The notes beneath the pieces are model-generated. The model saw nothing but the letters and a program-made list of their open reading frames with translations, was not told the origin of the DNA and did not search any database. DNA of 64,000 bases from an uncultured Lachnospiraceae bacterium (GTDB lineage: Bacteria; Bacillota; Clostridia; Lachnospirales; Lachnospiraceae). The translations under genes were made by a program, and so were the position numbers. Shown in pieces: positions 42,572-51,689 of this stretch. Location: NCBI GenBank assembly GCA_910577675.1, contig CAJTOR010000007.1, forward strand, positions 50,530 to 114,529. The letters are read 5' to 3'. Every line of letters begins with the position of its first letter. Position 1 is the stretch's first letter.

Positions 42572-44023
42572 TTATGGAATGGCATCCACATCAACCACAA
42601 CCACACCGAGCACCTTCTTCTTCCAAGCCAGAAGCTGCTCAAGTTCCCTCTCTATTTCGGAGTAAGTACTTCTCTCCTGCGCTTCTACTAAAATCACATA
42701 ATCCGCTTCCATCACCGCAGGCACAGCGCCCGGGTCGCGCAGGATATTCGGGACGCACCGGGCAAATGCTTTGTTTTCCAATCCCATTTCAGACAAAAGC
42801 TTTTTTACCTCTTCAAATGCTATATTCCCTGTAAAAGCAATTTTTAGATTCTTCTCCTTTTCTTTCTCCCCGCCCTGTACTTCGCATATTTCGCGCGCTG
42901 AAAGTTCCGCCATAACGCTCCCCGCTGCAACCATGGCAAGCGCCGCCACATCACTTTCCTTAAAGGGGAGTCCGCCCATACGTGCAAAAAGCCGGTCAAA
43001 ACCAACAAAAACCCTGCTTTTATGCACCCTTGGAATCTGTGCAATCACCCGCAAACCGAAACGCCCTTTCAAATCATTTGCATCCTGAAGTTTGTCGGAC
43101 ATAATATAGTAAAATGCAATAAATGCGGCGGCAAGAACTGCCCCAACTAAGAACCCCAAAATCATTTTTTTAATGGAATTCTTTACAATCCCCGAAACGG
43201 TGTATTCCTTCTGTGGTCTTGGAGATGCCTCCCATTTTGCATATTCCTCGGCTTTTTCCTGCAATATAATACTGAGCTCGGAAACATACTGGATATTTGC
43301 TTTCTGCCATTCATCCAATTCCAGATTCACAGCCTCATACACCGCCTGGTTAACTGAATTTAATTCATGCTCACCAATCGCTTCAACAATTTCCGACTGC
43401 TTCGCTGTAATTGCCTCCAATGCATAATTTAAAATCTCTTCACACTCCTGCACATCCACATGGCGCACACTTAGCGTTACCATCCGGTTATCATAATCCG
43501 GGGAGATCGAAAGTACCTCTTTTAAATAGCGCAACTCTACAGGCTGGGAAAGATGATCCATAATATACTGATACATCCCGCCGTTAAGCATATAGGTAAC
43601 ATAGGAACGGAGAATCCGGTTTGACAGATCGATATTCTGATAAGTAAGTTCCGGCACAATCTGATAATCAGTCGCAATATAAAGCTGTAAGGATGCGTTA
43701 AACTCACGAAACGGATTTATTTTCATCAGGATGGAGGCTTCATTATATTCCTCCCTCTGTGACCTAGTTTCCTCAAGATTAATAATCTCGCGCTGTAAAG
43801 TTGCACCGGTGGCCTCAAAGGCGGTAAGCTCACGGGCAAAATTTTCCTCGACTTTTTTTAAATATTCTCCATCGGATGTTTTCACCTTTTTCAGGACAAA
43901 ATTCCCCGCTCCGGCAATCACTGCGATAATCAGGGCAATTACAAAAATTTTGCGCCAATCGCGAAAAATACGATAAATAATTTTTCCTATACTAATCTCC
44001 GGTTCATATGTCCGTTCTTCCAT
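42572..44023 (-). CDS. Wzz-like chain-length protein with degenerate kinase-like C-terminus
   Basis: A 483-residue polysaccharide co-polymerase. Membrane helices lie at about 24-44 and 284-305, flanking a coiled-coil exported loop, the Wzz layout. The C-terminal 170 residues resemble the bacterial tyrosine kinase (CpsD/Wzc) fold: LKIAFTGNIAFEEV stands where a Walker A would be, and YVILVEAQERSTYSEIERE then VLGVVVVDVD match the later strands. Walker A and B catalytic residues are missing and no tyrosine cluster ends the protein. It is the last gene of the leftward polysaccharide cluster, 15 bases after the aminotransferase. Confidence 0.78.
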   Translation of the reverse strand: MEERTYEPEISIGKIIYRIFRDWRKIFVIALIIAVIAGAGNFVLKKVKTSDGEYLKKVEENFARELTAFEATGATLQREIINLEETRSQREEYNEASILMKINPFREFNASLQLYIATDYQIVPELTYQNIDLSNRILRSYVTYMLNGGMYQYIMDHLSQPVELRYLKEVLSISPDYDNRMVTLSVRHVDVQECEEILNYALEAITAKQSEIVEAIGEHELNSVNQAVYEAVNLELDEWQKANIQYVSELSIILQEKAEEYAKWEASPRPQKEYTVSGIVKNSIKKMILGFLVGAVLAAAFIAFYYIMSDKLQDANDLKGRFGLRVIAQIPRVHKSRVFVGFDRLFARMGGLPFKESDVAALAMVAAGSVMAELSAREICEVQGGEKEKEKNLKIAFTGNIAFEEVKKLLSEMGLENKAFARCVPNILRDPGAVPAVMEADYVILVEAQERSTYSEIERELEQLLAWKKKVLGVVVVDVDAIP

Positions 44024-44038
44024 ACCTTTTTCCCTTTC

Positions 44039-45166
44039 TTATCTTAAAAAATAATCTTTTACCGCCCCAATCACTTTATCCTGTTCCTCCTCCGTCAGAT
44101 ACGGATGTATCGGCAGCGCTAATACCCGTCCACAAATATCTGAGGCATTATTTAATTCCACAAAGTGCGGCACCACCCTGAATGCTTCCAATTCGTGCAT
44201 TGCTTTCGGGTAGTATACCATACTTGGAATATCCCTCTTTTTTAAAAATTCCTTTAAACCCTCCCTCTCTTTTTCTGATGCAAGTAATATGGAATACTGT
44301 GCAAAGCTGGAATAAAAACCTTCCTCCACTATAGGAATTCCCACCAGTTCGTTTAATCCATCCGCATAACGCGCTGCCACACAGTTTACCGCTTCCAGTT
44401 CATATTCCCGAAACGCCTCTAATTTCACCCTCAATACTGCCGCCTGCAACGTATCCAGCCTCGAATTCATCCCGACCCGGATATTATCATACTTGTCCTT
44501 CCCTTTCCCGTGAACCCGGTAAGAGCGGATTAATTCTGCCCACGAATCATGATCCGTAAAAACGGCACCACCATCCCCATAACATCCCAGAGGTTTTGCC
44601 GGGAAAAAGGAGGTCGTCGATATATCCCCGAAACTGCATGCTCTTTTTTCCCCGATCCTGCCGCCGAATCCCTGCGCTCCATCCTCCAAAAGCAAAAGCC
44701 CATATCGCTTGGCAATCGTCCGAATCCGGACAAAATCAGCCGGCTGCCCAAATAAATCCACTGCAATAATCGCCCTTGGTGTTAATTTTCCCTGCTTTAA
44801 CACCTCACAAACCGCTTTTTCTAACGACTGTGGCAAAAGGTTAAACGAAGATTCCTCCACATCGACAAATACCGGCACTGCTCCCTCATAAGCAACCGTT
44901 TCCGCCGTGGCAAAAAAAGTAAAGTCGGGTACAAAGACCGCATCCCCTTCCCCAATCCCCCATGCCATTAAAGCAAGGGTGAGCGCATCCGTCCCATTCG
45001 CACAGGTAATACAGTGTTTTACCCCCACATACTCCGCCAGTTCCCTTTCAAGCTCCGATACTGCACTGCCGGAAATAAAATCGGCGTTTGTAAGAACTTC
45101 GGATATAGCGGGGTCAAGTTTATCTTTTAAGACTTGGTACTGGCGTTTTAAATCTCGAAATTGCAT
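44039..45166 (-). CDS. DegT/DnrJ/EryC1 sugar aminotransferase
   Basis: A 375-residue PLP aminotransferase that transfers an amino group from glutamate to a keto-sugar nucleotide. The active site shows ANGTDALTLAL, DGAQGFGG, and the PLP lysine in SFFPAKPLGCYGDGG. The ATG at 45166 has GTGAGGT just upstream. Its presence implies an amino sugar in the polysaccharide. WbpE/PglE-like enzymes are the closest in pattern; the sugar is not determined. It lies 79 bases after the RmlC-like gene. Confidence 0.88.
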   Translation of the reverse strand: MQFRDLKRQYQVLKDKLDPAISEVLTNADFISGSAVSELERELAEYVGVKHCITCANGTDALTLALMAWGIGEGDAVFVPDFTFFATAETVAYEGAVPVFVDVEESSFNLLPQSLEKAVCEVLKQGKLTPRAIIAVDLFGQPADFVRIRTIAKRYGLLLLEDGAQGFGGRIGEKRACSFGDISTTSFFPAKPLGCYGDGGAVFTDHDSWAELIRSYRVHGKGKDKYDNIRVGMNSRLDTLQAAVLRVKLEAFREYELEAVNCVAARYADGLNELVGIPIVEEGFYSSFAQYSILLASEKEREGLKEFLKKRDIPSMVYYPKAMHELEAFRVVPHFVELNNASDICGRVLALPIHPYLTEEEQDKVIGAVKDYFLR

Positions 45167-45245
45167 GGATACCTCACTTTCATAATAAATCAATTCTGTT
45201 TAATTATCCAATTTCAATTTTTTAACCAATTATTCAAATTTTTCC

Positions 45246-45809
45246 TTAAACCTCCATCGGTCTTCGCAAATATTCCTCAAGCCCCATCAGCCCCAGATCC
45301 CTCTCCGAATGGATGGCATCCCCCTCCCCCACCGGCCAGGGGATTGCAAGCCCCGGGTCATCAAACCGGATTCCCGTGTCCGTTTCCCTGTCATATGCCC
45401 CCTCACACTGGTAAAGCATGACCGTGCCATCCGAAAGGGAGGCAAACCCATGGGCAAAACCCCTTGGTATATACAGGGCATGGTGGTTTTCTGCACTTAG
45501 CCACACACCCACCCATTTCCCAAAGGTCCTGCTCTTTGGCCTCAGGTCCACCGCCACATCCCAGACCTCCCCCGAAAGAACCGCCACAAGCTTTGCCTGC
45601 GGGCGGCAGGTCTGGAAATGCAGGCCGCGGACTACATTTTTTGCGGAAACGGAGGCAAAGACCTCATCCGCGGTAAACGTGACCCCGTGGGACAAAAAAA
45701 TCCCCCTCTCAAAAATCTTTGTAAACCCGCCCCGGTTGTCCCCCGCATGGAAATTTTTGATCAGCCACACGTCCGGGAGCCCCAGTGGGACAAATTCAAA
45801 CCCCTGCAT
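45246..45809 (-). CDS. RmlC-like NDP-4-keto-sugar epimerase
   Basis: A 187-residue cupin of the dTDP-4-dehydrorhamnose 3,5-epimerase family. The catalytic His is in RGLHFQ and the later tyrosine region in MLYQCEGAYDRE; FDDP follows. No other dTDP-rhamnose genes are present, while CDP-glucose genes are next door, so it may act as a 5-epimerase on a CDP-3,6-dideoxyhexulose, as AscE does in ascarylose synthesis. That role is inference. The ATG at 45809 has AAGGGGGAAGG upstream. Confidence 0.75.
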   Translation of the reverse strand: MQGFEFVPLGLPDVWLIKNFHAGDNRGGFTKIFERGIFLSHGVTFTADEVFASVSAKNVVRGLHFQTCRPQAKLVAVLSGEVWDVAVDLRPKSRTFGKWVGVWLSAENHHALYIPRGFAHGFASLSDGTVMLYQCEGAYDRETDTGIRFDDPGLAIPWPVGEGDAIHSERDLGLMGLEEYLRRPMEV

Positions 45810-45854
45810 CCTGCCTTCCCCCTTCCTGAAATGCACAGGCGTACAATGCGCCCC

Positions 45855-47132
45855 CTACCCTTTCCCTTCTATCCCTGCATGGTAACCCGACAAAAATGCC
45901 TGGTCACTCCACAAATATTCCCATCTCCCAAACCGGCCAACCGGTGTGATCCCCACCTCTTTAAGCCAGGAAAGGATCCCCGGCAAATCTTTTTCCGTCT
46001 GTTTTAGGCCGATGATGTTCCCGTAAGGCAATACCCGGTAATCCGTAAACAGCACATCCCCCCGCCCCGCAACCCCAAGCTTTTCAAGCGCGGCCAGGCA
46101 GTCTGCAACCGCAGCCCCCTCCCCCGGTGCACCCCCGTGCCTGCCGTTGAAATAAATCTCGAACTGGATGGAGGCACAGCCATCCGGCGCATTGGCCCTG
46201 GACTTTACGGATGGCATATATGCCCTTGCCGCCATGATGTCCGCATCATGGATATAAAACCAAAGCTTCCCCACCCGGCATCCCCTAAGCCCCATGGAAA
46301 CCAGGGCAACCCCCGTATGTTCAAGCCCCTCCCCTTTCCCTAAGATCCCCTTTGGCACCCCGTCCACCATGCGGAGCAATTCCGGCAGCGGGATGGAGGA
46401 ATACAGACCATCATACTGCGTTTTTGTGCCGTCGGCAAAATAGACCATCCGCCCTACCGGGTCAACCCTTACTGCTTTTTTATAAAGGTGCAGTTTCCCG
46501 CGGGACATCGCCTCCCCCACCATCCCTTTTAAGTACTGAAAGTACCCCCCCCCGATCGGGTAGTACATCTTTTTTGCATAGTAGGTATTCGGCGTTTCCC
46601 CCATATAAGTCCCAAGCAGTACTTCATCGAGCGTGGGCTGGTAAATCCGATCCCCAATCCAGGCAGTCCCCATCCCTTCAAGGTCGGTGCACCAGTACTT
46701 TTCATTGTAGGGTTTAAAGACCATCCCATACAGGTACTCCCCATACCCATCCAAAAGCCACTGGGCAAAACTCCCGGTATCCCTCCCCCGTCCCTTCCGC
46801 TTCAAAAACCCCTTGACCGCCTCCACTTTCTCCCCGGGCGGCAGGGGATACAGGTTGTTCTGCGCCGGGTGCCGGAGCCATGTCCCATGCACAAAACTAT
46901 AGGGCGACGGGATATGGGTGTACTGCGGGGTCCGGTCAAAGATTTCCCGCACCAGCGGGTCTTTTGAGAACGACAGGTGCACCGCCCGGTCAAAATAGAA
47001 ATCCCCGACCGAAAACCCGCCGCAGAGCCCCCCTGCACCATCCGATGCCTCATAAATTTCTGCCGATGGGTCCGCATGGTACACCCCAAGCCCGGCAATC
47101 CCCGCCCCAAGCACCACTTTTTTCCGCTGCAT
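45855..47132 (-). CDS. FAD-dependent oxidoreductase (UDP-galactopyranose mutase/protoporphyrinogen oxidase-like)
   Basis: A 425-residue flavoprotein of the amine-oxidase/UGM-like group. The dinucleotide-binding motif VLGAGIAGLG is at the N-terminus, then GAGGLCGG and FDRAVHLSF. The mid-protein motif YPIGGGYFQYL corresponds to the YPxGG site of the family and is encoded by a 9-G tract. It could act as a mutase or as an oxidoreductase on a nucleotide sugar; the substrate is unknown. It sits within the CDP-dideoxyhexose block, between an epimerase and the RmlC-like gene. Confidence 0.7.
   Translation of the reverse strand: MQRKKVVLGAGIAGLGVYHADPSAEIYEASDGAGGLCGGFSVGDFYFDRAVHLSFSKDPLVREIFDRTPQYTHIPSPYSFVHGTWLRHPAQNNLYPLPPGEKVEAVKGFLKRKGRGRDTGSFAQWLLDGYGEYLYGMVFKPYNEKYWCTDLEGMGTAWIGDRIYQPTLDEVLLGTYMGETPNTYYAKKMYYPIGGGYFQYLKGMVGEAMSRGKLHLYKKAVRVDPVGRMVYFADGTKTQYDGLYSSIPLPELLRMVDGVPKGILGKGEGLEHTGVALVSMGLRGCRVGKLWFYIHDADIMAARAYMPSVKSRANAPDGCASIQFEIYFNGRHGGAPGEGAAVADCLAALEKLGVAGRGDVLFTDYRVLPYGNIIGLKQTEKDLPGILSWLKEVGITPVGRFGRWEYLWSDQAFLSGYHAGIEGKG
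46545..46553 (-). repeat. 9-G homopolymer tract in the FAD oxidoreductase gene
   Basis: Nine consecutive G on the coding strand encode Gly194-Gly196. The frame is intact as sequenced. One base gained or lost would truncate the protein near its middle. Confidence 0.9.
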
Positions 47133-47163
47133 ATCCTTCCATCCTCCCCCTGTTAAAACCTGG

Positions 47164-48096
47164 CTACTCCCCCGATCGGAGCCATGCCACCGTCCTCCTT
47201 ATTCCCTCCCGGAAGCAAACCTTAGGGCAAAACCCGGTATCCTCAAACAGCGCGTCACTGTAAAACCGGCTGTAGTCGAGGACCAGCCCCGTATCCGGCA
47301 GCTCCCCGAACCCAAGCACGGCATGCGGGGCAACCTCCTCTTTCATCTCCAGGAGGAAGTCCTTTAACTTCCTTGGCGGGTGCCCGATATAGTAAGTCCG
47401 TCCCCTTTTCCCCATCTCCCCCAGCCGGGCAAATGCCTCCACCGCATCCGACACATATACAAAATCATATGGCTGCATGCCGGAAGTGAAGGGGCAGGGT
47501 TCCCCGTCCATTAACTTCATTATGCTCTGGTGCAGGAAGATGGTCGCCTTCCGGTCAAAGCATGGTCCGTAGACGGATGGGACCAACGCACGGACATACT
47601 CCATCCCGAGCGTGCCCGCAAGCGTCCTCATAAAGAAATCCGCCGCCAGCTTCGCACTGTGGTAGAGCGTGTTCCCCGGCGGTGTTTCCCCCGTCCCCAT
47701 CATCTCATACACACTGTACTCCGAGACCGTCGCGGGGAACACGATGCGGCGGCACCCCATCCCACTGCCCGCATGGACAATGTCGCAGGCGGCACGGAGG
47801 TTGTCCAACTGGACTGCATATTCCGCCTTCCCTCCCCCGTTCACACCCGCCCATGCCATATGGAACAGGGTATCAATGTCATTTTCCCCGACCATCCCGG
47901 CAAGGTTTGCATACCCCCCATAATTGCAGCGTATGACCCGGATCCCCGGCAGTCCCAACAAGCGGGGGTTCCCATCCGTCCCCTCCCGGACTACCGCAAA
48001 GACCACGACCCCCTTTTCGAGCAATGCCTTGCACAGCGGGAGCCCCAAAAAGCCGCTTGCCCCCGTGACCACAGCTTTTTTCATCGCAGCACACAT
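47164..48096 (-). CDS. NAD-dependent epimerase/dehydratase family protein
   Basis: A 310-residue extended SDR enzyme. The Rossmann motif VTGASGFLG is at the N-terminus and the catalytic YxxxK is YHSAK. It probably reduces or epimerises a CDP-linked 4-keto sugar in the final steps of the pathway that begins with rfbF-G-H; abequose, paratose and ascarylose synthases are of this type, but I cannot tell which. It starts at the base after the upstream gene's TAG stop, with AAAGGTGG nine bases before ATG 48096. Confidence 0.8.
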   Translation of the reverse strand: MCAAMKKAVVTGASGFLGLPLCKALLEKGVVVFAVVREGTDGNPRLLGLPGIRVIRCNYGGYANLAGMVGENDIDTLFHMAWAGVNGGGKAEYAVQLDNLRAACDIVHAGSGMGCRRIVFPATVSEYSVYEMMGTGETPPGNTLYHSAKLAADFFMRTLAGTLGMEYVRALVPSVYGPCFDRKATIFLHQSIMKLMDGEPCPFTSGMQPYDFVYVSDAVEAFARLGEMGKRGRTYYIGHPPRKLKDFLLEMKEEVAPHAVLGFGELPDTGLVLDYSRFYSDALFEDTGFCPKVCFREGIRRTVAWLRSGE

Positions 48097-49056
48097 CTAG
48101 GCACACCACCTTTCCCGGTGGTACCCCATAGTGTTTATCTGTCTGTATCTAAATACCCCCCCCCGGAAGATTTTTTCTATTTCCGCATCCTCCACAATCC
48201 CTGGTTCCCAGCCAAGTTCCCTTAACGCAGAATTATCCGCCCTCGAATACATCAGTTCCCCTTTCCCCATCGGCAGTGCCCCCCATTCAAGGCGGGTGGT
48301 ACTGCCGACGGCACGGTGGATCAGCCCCACAAACTCTTTTATGCTGCGCGCACGTCCTGTCCCAACCTCATATGTCCGATACCCCGCTGCGCCGTGCCTT
48401 TCCAGATGCGAAATGACCGCACGGTACGCCGCCACCACATCGGACACATGGATGAAATCCCTCTGCTGTGTCCCCACACTTAGCGCGAGGGATGGCACAT
48501 TCCCCCTGCACTGGCGCAGAACATATGGGATGAATTTCCCCCCATTGTCCATCCCGCCATACACATGGTGGAGCTTGAGGCTGATAAAAGCTGACCCACC
48601 TTCGAGTGCAAGCAGCTCCCCCCACTGCGCAAACTGCGCTTTTGACAAAACATAGCTGTGCGAATACACCGCGCTGTTAAAATCCTTCCTCCCATCAAGC
48701 TGGTCTTCAAAAAACGTGGCGGTGTTAATAAAATATTTCACCCCATGCTCCTTCGCCCTCCCCAGGAGTTCGAGTGGGAAGAGCAGGTTCGAATCTATGT
48801 TTTTCTGGTACTCCCGGTTATCCCGCACATAGTGGGTGGCACAATGTACAATACAATCCACCGGGGTATCTTTTAAAATCTTAGCGGTTCCTGTTTTATC
48901 CAGGTCATATACCACACAGCCCAAAAGAAGTTTTTCAACCCGCCAGGGATCGGAAAAACTGCGCTTCACCACACACACGGCATGCCCGTCCTCCAATAGC
49001 CCCCGCAGTAAATGGCTCCCCACAAATCCCGTCGCCCCAGTTAGCAAAACCCGCAT
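48097..49056 (-). CDS. NAD-dependent epimerase/dehydratase family protein
   Basis: A 319-residue extended SDR with Rossmann motif LTGATGFVGSHL and later landmarks FINTATFFEDQ, SYVLSKAQ (the YxxxK position) and RDFIHVSDVV. It follows rfbH by 60 bases and fits a CDP-4-keto-3,6-dideoxyhexose reductase or 2-epimerase. The C-terminal 20 residues lie beyond a 9-G tract (CGGGGGGGGGTA), so their sequence depends on tract length. ATG 49056 has GGGGATGGGAGG upstream. Confidence 0.8.
   Translation of the reverse strand: MRVLLTGATGFVGSHLLRGLLEDGHAVCVVKRSFSDPWRVEKLLLGCVVYDLDKTGTAKILKDTPVDCIVHCATHYVRDNREYQKNIDSNLLFPLELLGRAKEHGVKYFINTATFFEDQLDGRKDFNSAVYSHSYVLSKAQFAQWGELLALEGGSAFISLKLHHVYGGMDNGGKFIPYVLRQCRGNVPSLALSVGTQQRDFIHVSDVVAAYRAVISHLERHGAAGYRTYEVGTGRARSIKEFVGLIHRAVGSTTRLEWGALPMGKGELMYSRADNSALRELGWEPGIVEDAEIEKIFRGGVFRYRQINTMGYHRERWCA
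48156..48164 (-). repeat. 9-G homopolymer tract near the end of an epimerase gene
   Basis: Nine consecutive G on the coding strand, at codons 298-301 of 319. Slippage would replace the last 20 or so residues rather than destroy the enzyme core. Confidence 0.9.
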
Positions 49057-49116
49057 CCTCCCATCCCCTTCCCGCCAATTCATCCAAATTTACAGTATCC
49101 ATTTCCACTTCTATAT

Positions 49117-50460
49117 TTACAGTTTTACAGCCTCCATAATCATCTCTGCCATATAATCTATCATCGCATCCGTCATACCCGGGTACACGCCAACCCAGAA
49201 GGTATTCCCCATGATAAAATCCGTCACTTCCAATGTCCCCGCCACACGGTACGCATCCGTCCCCCGTATCTGGTCAAAGCAGGGATGCTTTATTATGTTC
49301 CCGCTGAATAACAGCCTTGTCTGGATATTATGCCCCTCCAGGAAACGCGTGACTTCATTCCTTGACAGCCCGCTCCCCGGCTTTACCGTAACCAGGAAAC
49401 CAAACCAGGACGGCACACTGTTCTCCGCTGGCTGTGGCAGGAGCAGCCGGTCCTGCACCGGCAAAAGTGCCCTATGCAGCCTCTCCCAGTTCTCCCTCCT
49501 GCGCCGGATAAAGGATGGGAACTTCTTTAGCTGCTCGCACCCGATGGCGGCCTGCATGTCCGTCACTTTCAGGTTGTACCCTAAGTGGCTGTAAACATAC
49601 TTGTGGTCGTAACCCCCCGGCAGTTCCCCAAACTGCCCGTCAAAACGGTGCCCACAAAGGTTGTCCTGCCCCGACCCACAGATACAGTCGCGCCCCCAGT
49701 CCCGGTAGGAAAGGATCAGCCAGTGCAGGAGGGGGTTATCCGTATACACACAGCCCCCCTCCCCCATGGTCATATGGTGCGGCGGGTAAAAACTGCTTGT
49801 CCCGATGTCCCCCCAGGTCCCCGTATACTTTGTTTCCCCATTTATCGTATACTCCGAGCCAAGGGCATCGCAGTTGTCCTCGATCAGCCACAAATTATGT
49901 TTTTCACAGAACGCCCTGACCGCCGCAAGGTCAAATGGGTTCCCCAGGGTATGGGCAAGCATGACCGCCTTTGTCTTTTTTGAGAGGGCCCCTTCCAGCC
50001 TTCCCACATCGATATTGTATTGTGGGACCGCCATGTCCACAAAAACCGGGACGGCACCATATTGGAGGATTGGTGCGATGGTGGTTGGGAAACCACATGC
50101 CACCGTGATCACCTCATCCCCCCTCTTTATCTGTCTTTCCCCAAGTTCCGGCGCGGTCAGCACCATAAAGGCAAGCAGGTTCGCGGAAGAACCGCTGTTT
50201 ACCAGGTGGGCATACTTCACGCCAATCCATTTTGCAAAGCCCTGCTCAAACTCCCCCGAGAAACGCCCCGTCGTCAGCCAGAAATCAAGCATCGCGTCCG
50301 TCAGTGCCTGCATCTCCTTCTCATCAAATACACGGGAGGCGTAACTAACCCGGTCCCCCGGCACAAACCCTTCTTTTTTTTCCTTAAAATCATGGTAATA
50401 ATCCGCCACGAGCGCCTTAATCTGCGCGCGGGCTTCCGATTCATCCTTCCAATCCGCCAT
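49117..50460 (-). CDS. rfbH: CDP-4-keto-6-deoxy-D-glucose-3-dehydrase (E1)
   Basis: A 447-residue PMP-dependent iron-sulfur enzyme that removes the C3 hydroxyl of CDP-6-deoxy-4-ketoglucose. It has an aminotransferase fold but histidine replaces the PLP lysine (SFYPPHHMTMGEGG), the hallmark of E1. The cysteines for the [2Fe-2S] cluster are in DCICGSGQDNLCGHRF with one further Cys. It needs an electron-donating reductase (E3, RfbI/AscD), which is not encoded in this window. ATG 50460 has GGATGGAGGG upstream. Confidence 0.93.
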   Translation of the reverse strand: MADWKDESEARAQIKALVADYYHDFKEKKEGFVPGDRVSYASRVFDEKEMQALTDAMLDFWLTTGRFSGEFEQGFAKWIGVKYAHLVNSGSSANLLAFMVLTAPELGERQIKRGDEVITVACGFPTTIAPILQYGAVPVFVDMAVPQYNIDVGRLEGALSKKTKAVMLAHTLGNPFDLAAVRAFCEKHNLWLIEDNCDALGSEYTINGETKYTGTWGDIGTSSFYPPHHMTMGEGGCVYTDNPLLHWLILSYRDWGRDCICGSGQDNLCGHRFDGQFGELPGGYDHKYVYSHLGYNLKVTDMQAAIGCEQLKKFPSFIRRRRENWERLHRALLPVQDRLLLPQPAENSVPSWFGFLVTVKPGSGLSRNEVTRFLEGHNIQTRLLFSGNIIKHPCFDQIRGTDAYRVAGTLEVTDFIMGNTFWVGVYPGMTDAMIDYMAEMIMEAVKL

Positions 50461-50515
50461 TCTTTTCCCTCCATCCACAAATTTATCCCATCATACCGCC
50501 AGAAAGACGGGCTGC

Positions 50516-51610
50516 CTATGTCCTATCCCGGCATCCGGCCTTCCAGGAAACTCCCCCATCCCCAAAGAATTCCTGTATCTGCTTATCCATGCAGGCGCGC
50601 ACATCCCCGCCGGACAGATAGCATTTCCCCCACTCCACGGTCTTTTCCACCGCCCGGTCAAGGTTCCAGCGCGGTGCCCATCCAAAAGTTGCCTTTAGCT
50701 TGGAACAGTCAAGCTTCAAAAAATTCGCCTCGTGTGGTCCGCCGTCCGCCTGGTTTTCCCATGAGAGCCCTTCCCCCCAGTGCTTTACAAAAAGATCCAC
50801 CAGGGCACCAGTCTGGAAACAGTCCGACTCATCCGGCCCCACATTATAACAGCCCGCATAACCCCGATCCATGTACTGCATCCCCGCGATCATCAGGTAA
50901 GCATACAGCGGTTCCAGCACATGCTGGTACGGCCTGGTGGAATAGGGGTTCCTCACCGCGATCACTTTTTTCCCGGCGGATGCCGCCCGCACACAATCTG
51001 GTAGGATGCGGTCATCCGCAAAATCCCCACCGCCTATCACATTTCCCGCACGCGCAGTCGATATCGCCACTGCGCCATCCGCAAAGAAACTGTCCCTGTA
51101 GCTGTGTGTCACAAGCTCAGAACAGGATTTCGAATTCGAATACGGGTCAAACCCATTAAGTTCCTCCCCCTCCCGGTAACCCCAGACCCACTCCCGGTTC
51201 CGGTAGACCTTGTCGGTCGTCACATTCAGGAAGGATTTTACGCAGCTGCTTTCCCGGACACATTCCAAGATATGCACCGTCCCCATCACATTGGTCCCAT
51301 AAGTCCCAACCGGGTCTTTATATCCTTCCCGCACAATTGGCTGTGCCGCAAGGTGCAGGACAATCTCGGGCGCTGCCGCGTCAAAGGCTTTTTTCAATGT
51401 CACATAATCACGGATGTCCCCGGTCACGGAATCCACATCCCGCGAAATACCCGCAAGCCCAAACAACGACGGCGCGGTGGGCGGCTTGAGGCCATACCCC
51501 GTCACCACCGCCCCCGCGCCGGAAAGCAATTTGCACAGCCACGCCCCCTTAAAGCCGGTATGCCCTGTGATAAAAACCCTTTTCCCACGATAAAAATTTA
51601 AGTCAAACAT
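50516..51610 (-). CDS. rfbG: CDP-glucose 4,6-dehydratase
   Basis: A 364-residue extended SDR that converts CDP-glucose to CDP-4-keto-6-deoxyglucose. The Rossmann motif ITGHTGFKGAWL, HLAAQPIVREGY, TTDKVY and catalytic YSNSK are all visible. I used the ATG at 51610 (MFDLNFYRGKRV), preceded by AAGGATAGGGG; the open frame extends to 51739 but the extra residues are unlike the family. It sits between rfbF and rfbH in pathway order. Confidence 0.92.
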   Translation of the reverse strand: MFDLNFYRGKRVFITGHTGFKGAWLCKLLSGAGAVVTGYGLKPPTAPSLFGLAGISRDVDSVTGDIRDYVTLKKAFDAAAPEIVLHLAAQPIVREGYKDPVGTYGTNVMGTVHILECVRESSCVKSFLNVTTDKVYRNREWVWGYREGEELNGFDPYSNSKSCSELVTHSYRDSFFADGAVAISTARAGNVIGGGDFADDRILPDCVRAASAGKKVIAVRNPYSTRPYQHVLEPLYAYLMIAGMQYMDRGYAGCYNVGPDESDCFQTGALVDLFVKHWGEGLSWENQADGGPHEANFLKLDCSKLKATFGWAPRWNLDRAVEKTVEWGKCYLSGGDVRACMDKQIQEFFGDGGVSWKAGCRDRT

Positions 51611-51689
51611 AAAACCCCTATCCTTCCACTTATACAGGAACCATAACCAAAACTGGCTACTTTCCCAAACCCAAAATAAAGCCCATCCG

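Noticed and set aside
45246..45809. Calling the gene rfbC of a dTDP-rhamnose pathway
   Set aside because: No rmlA, rmlB or rmlD partner is present here; the neighbours act on CDP-sugars, so the substrate is left open.
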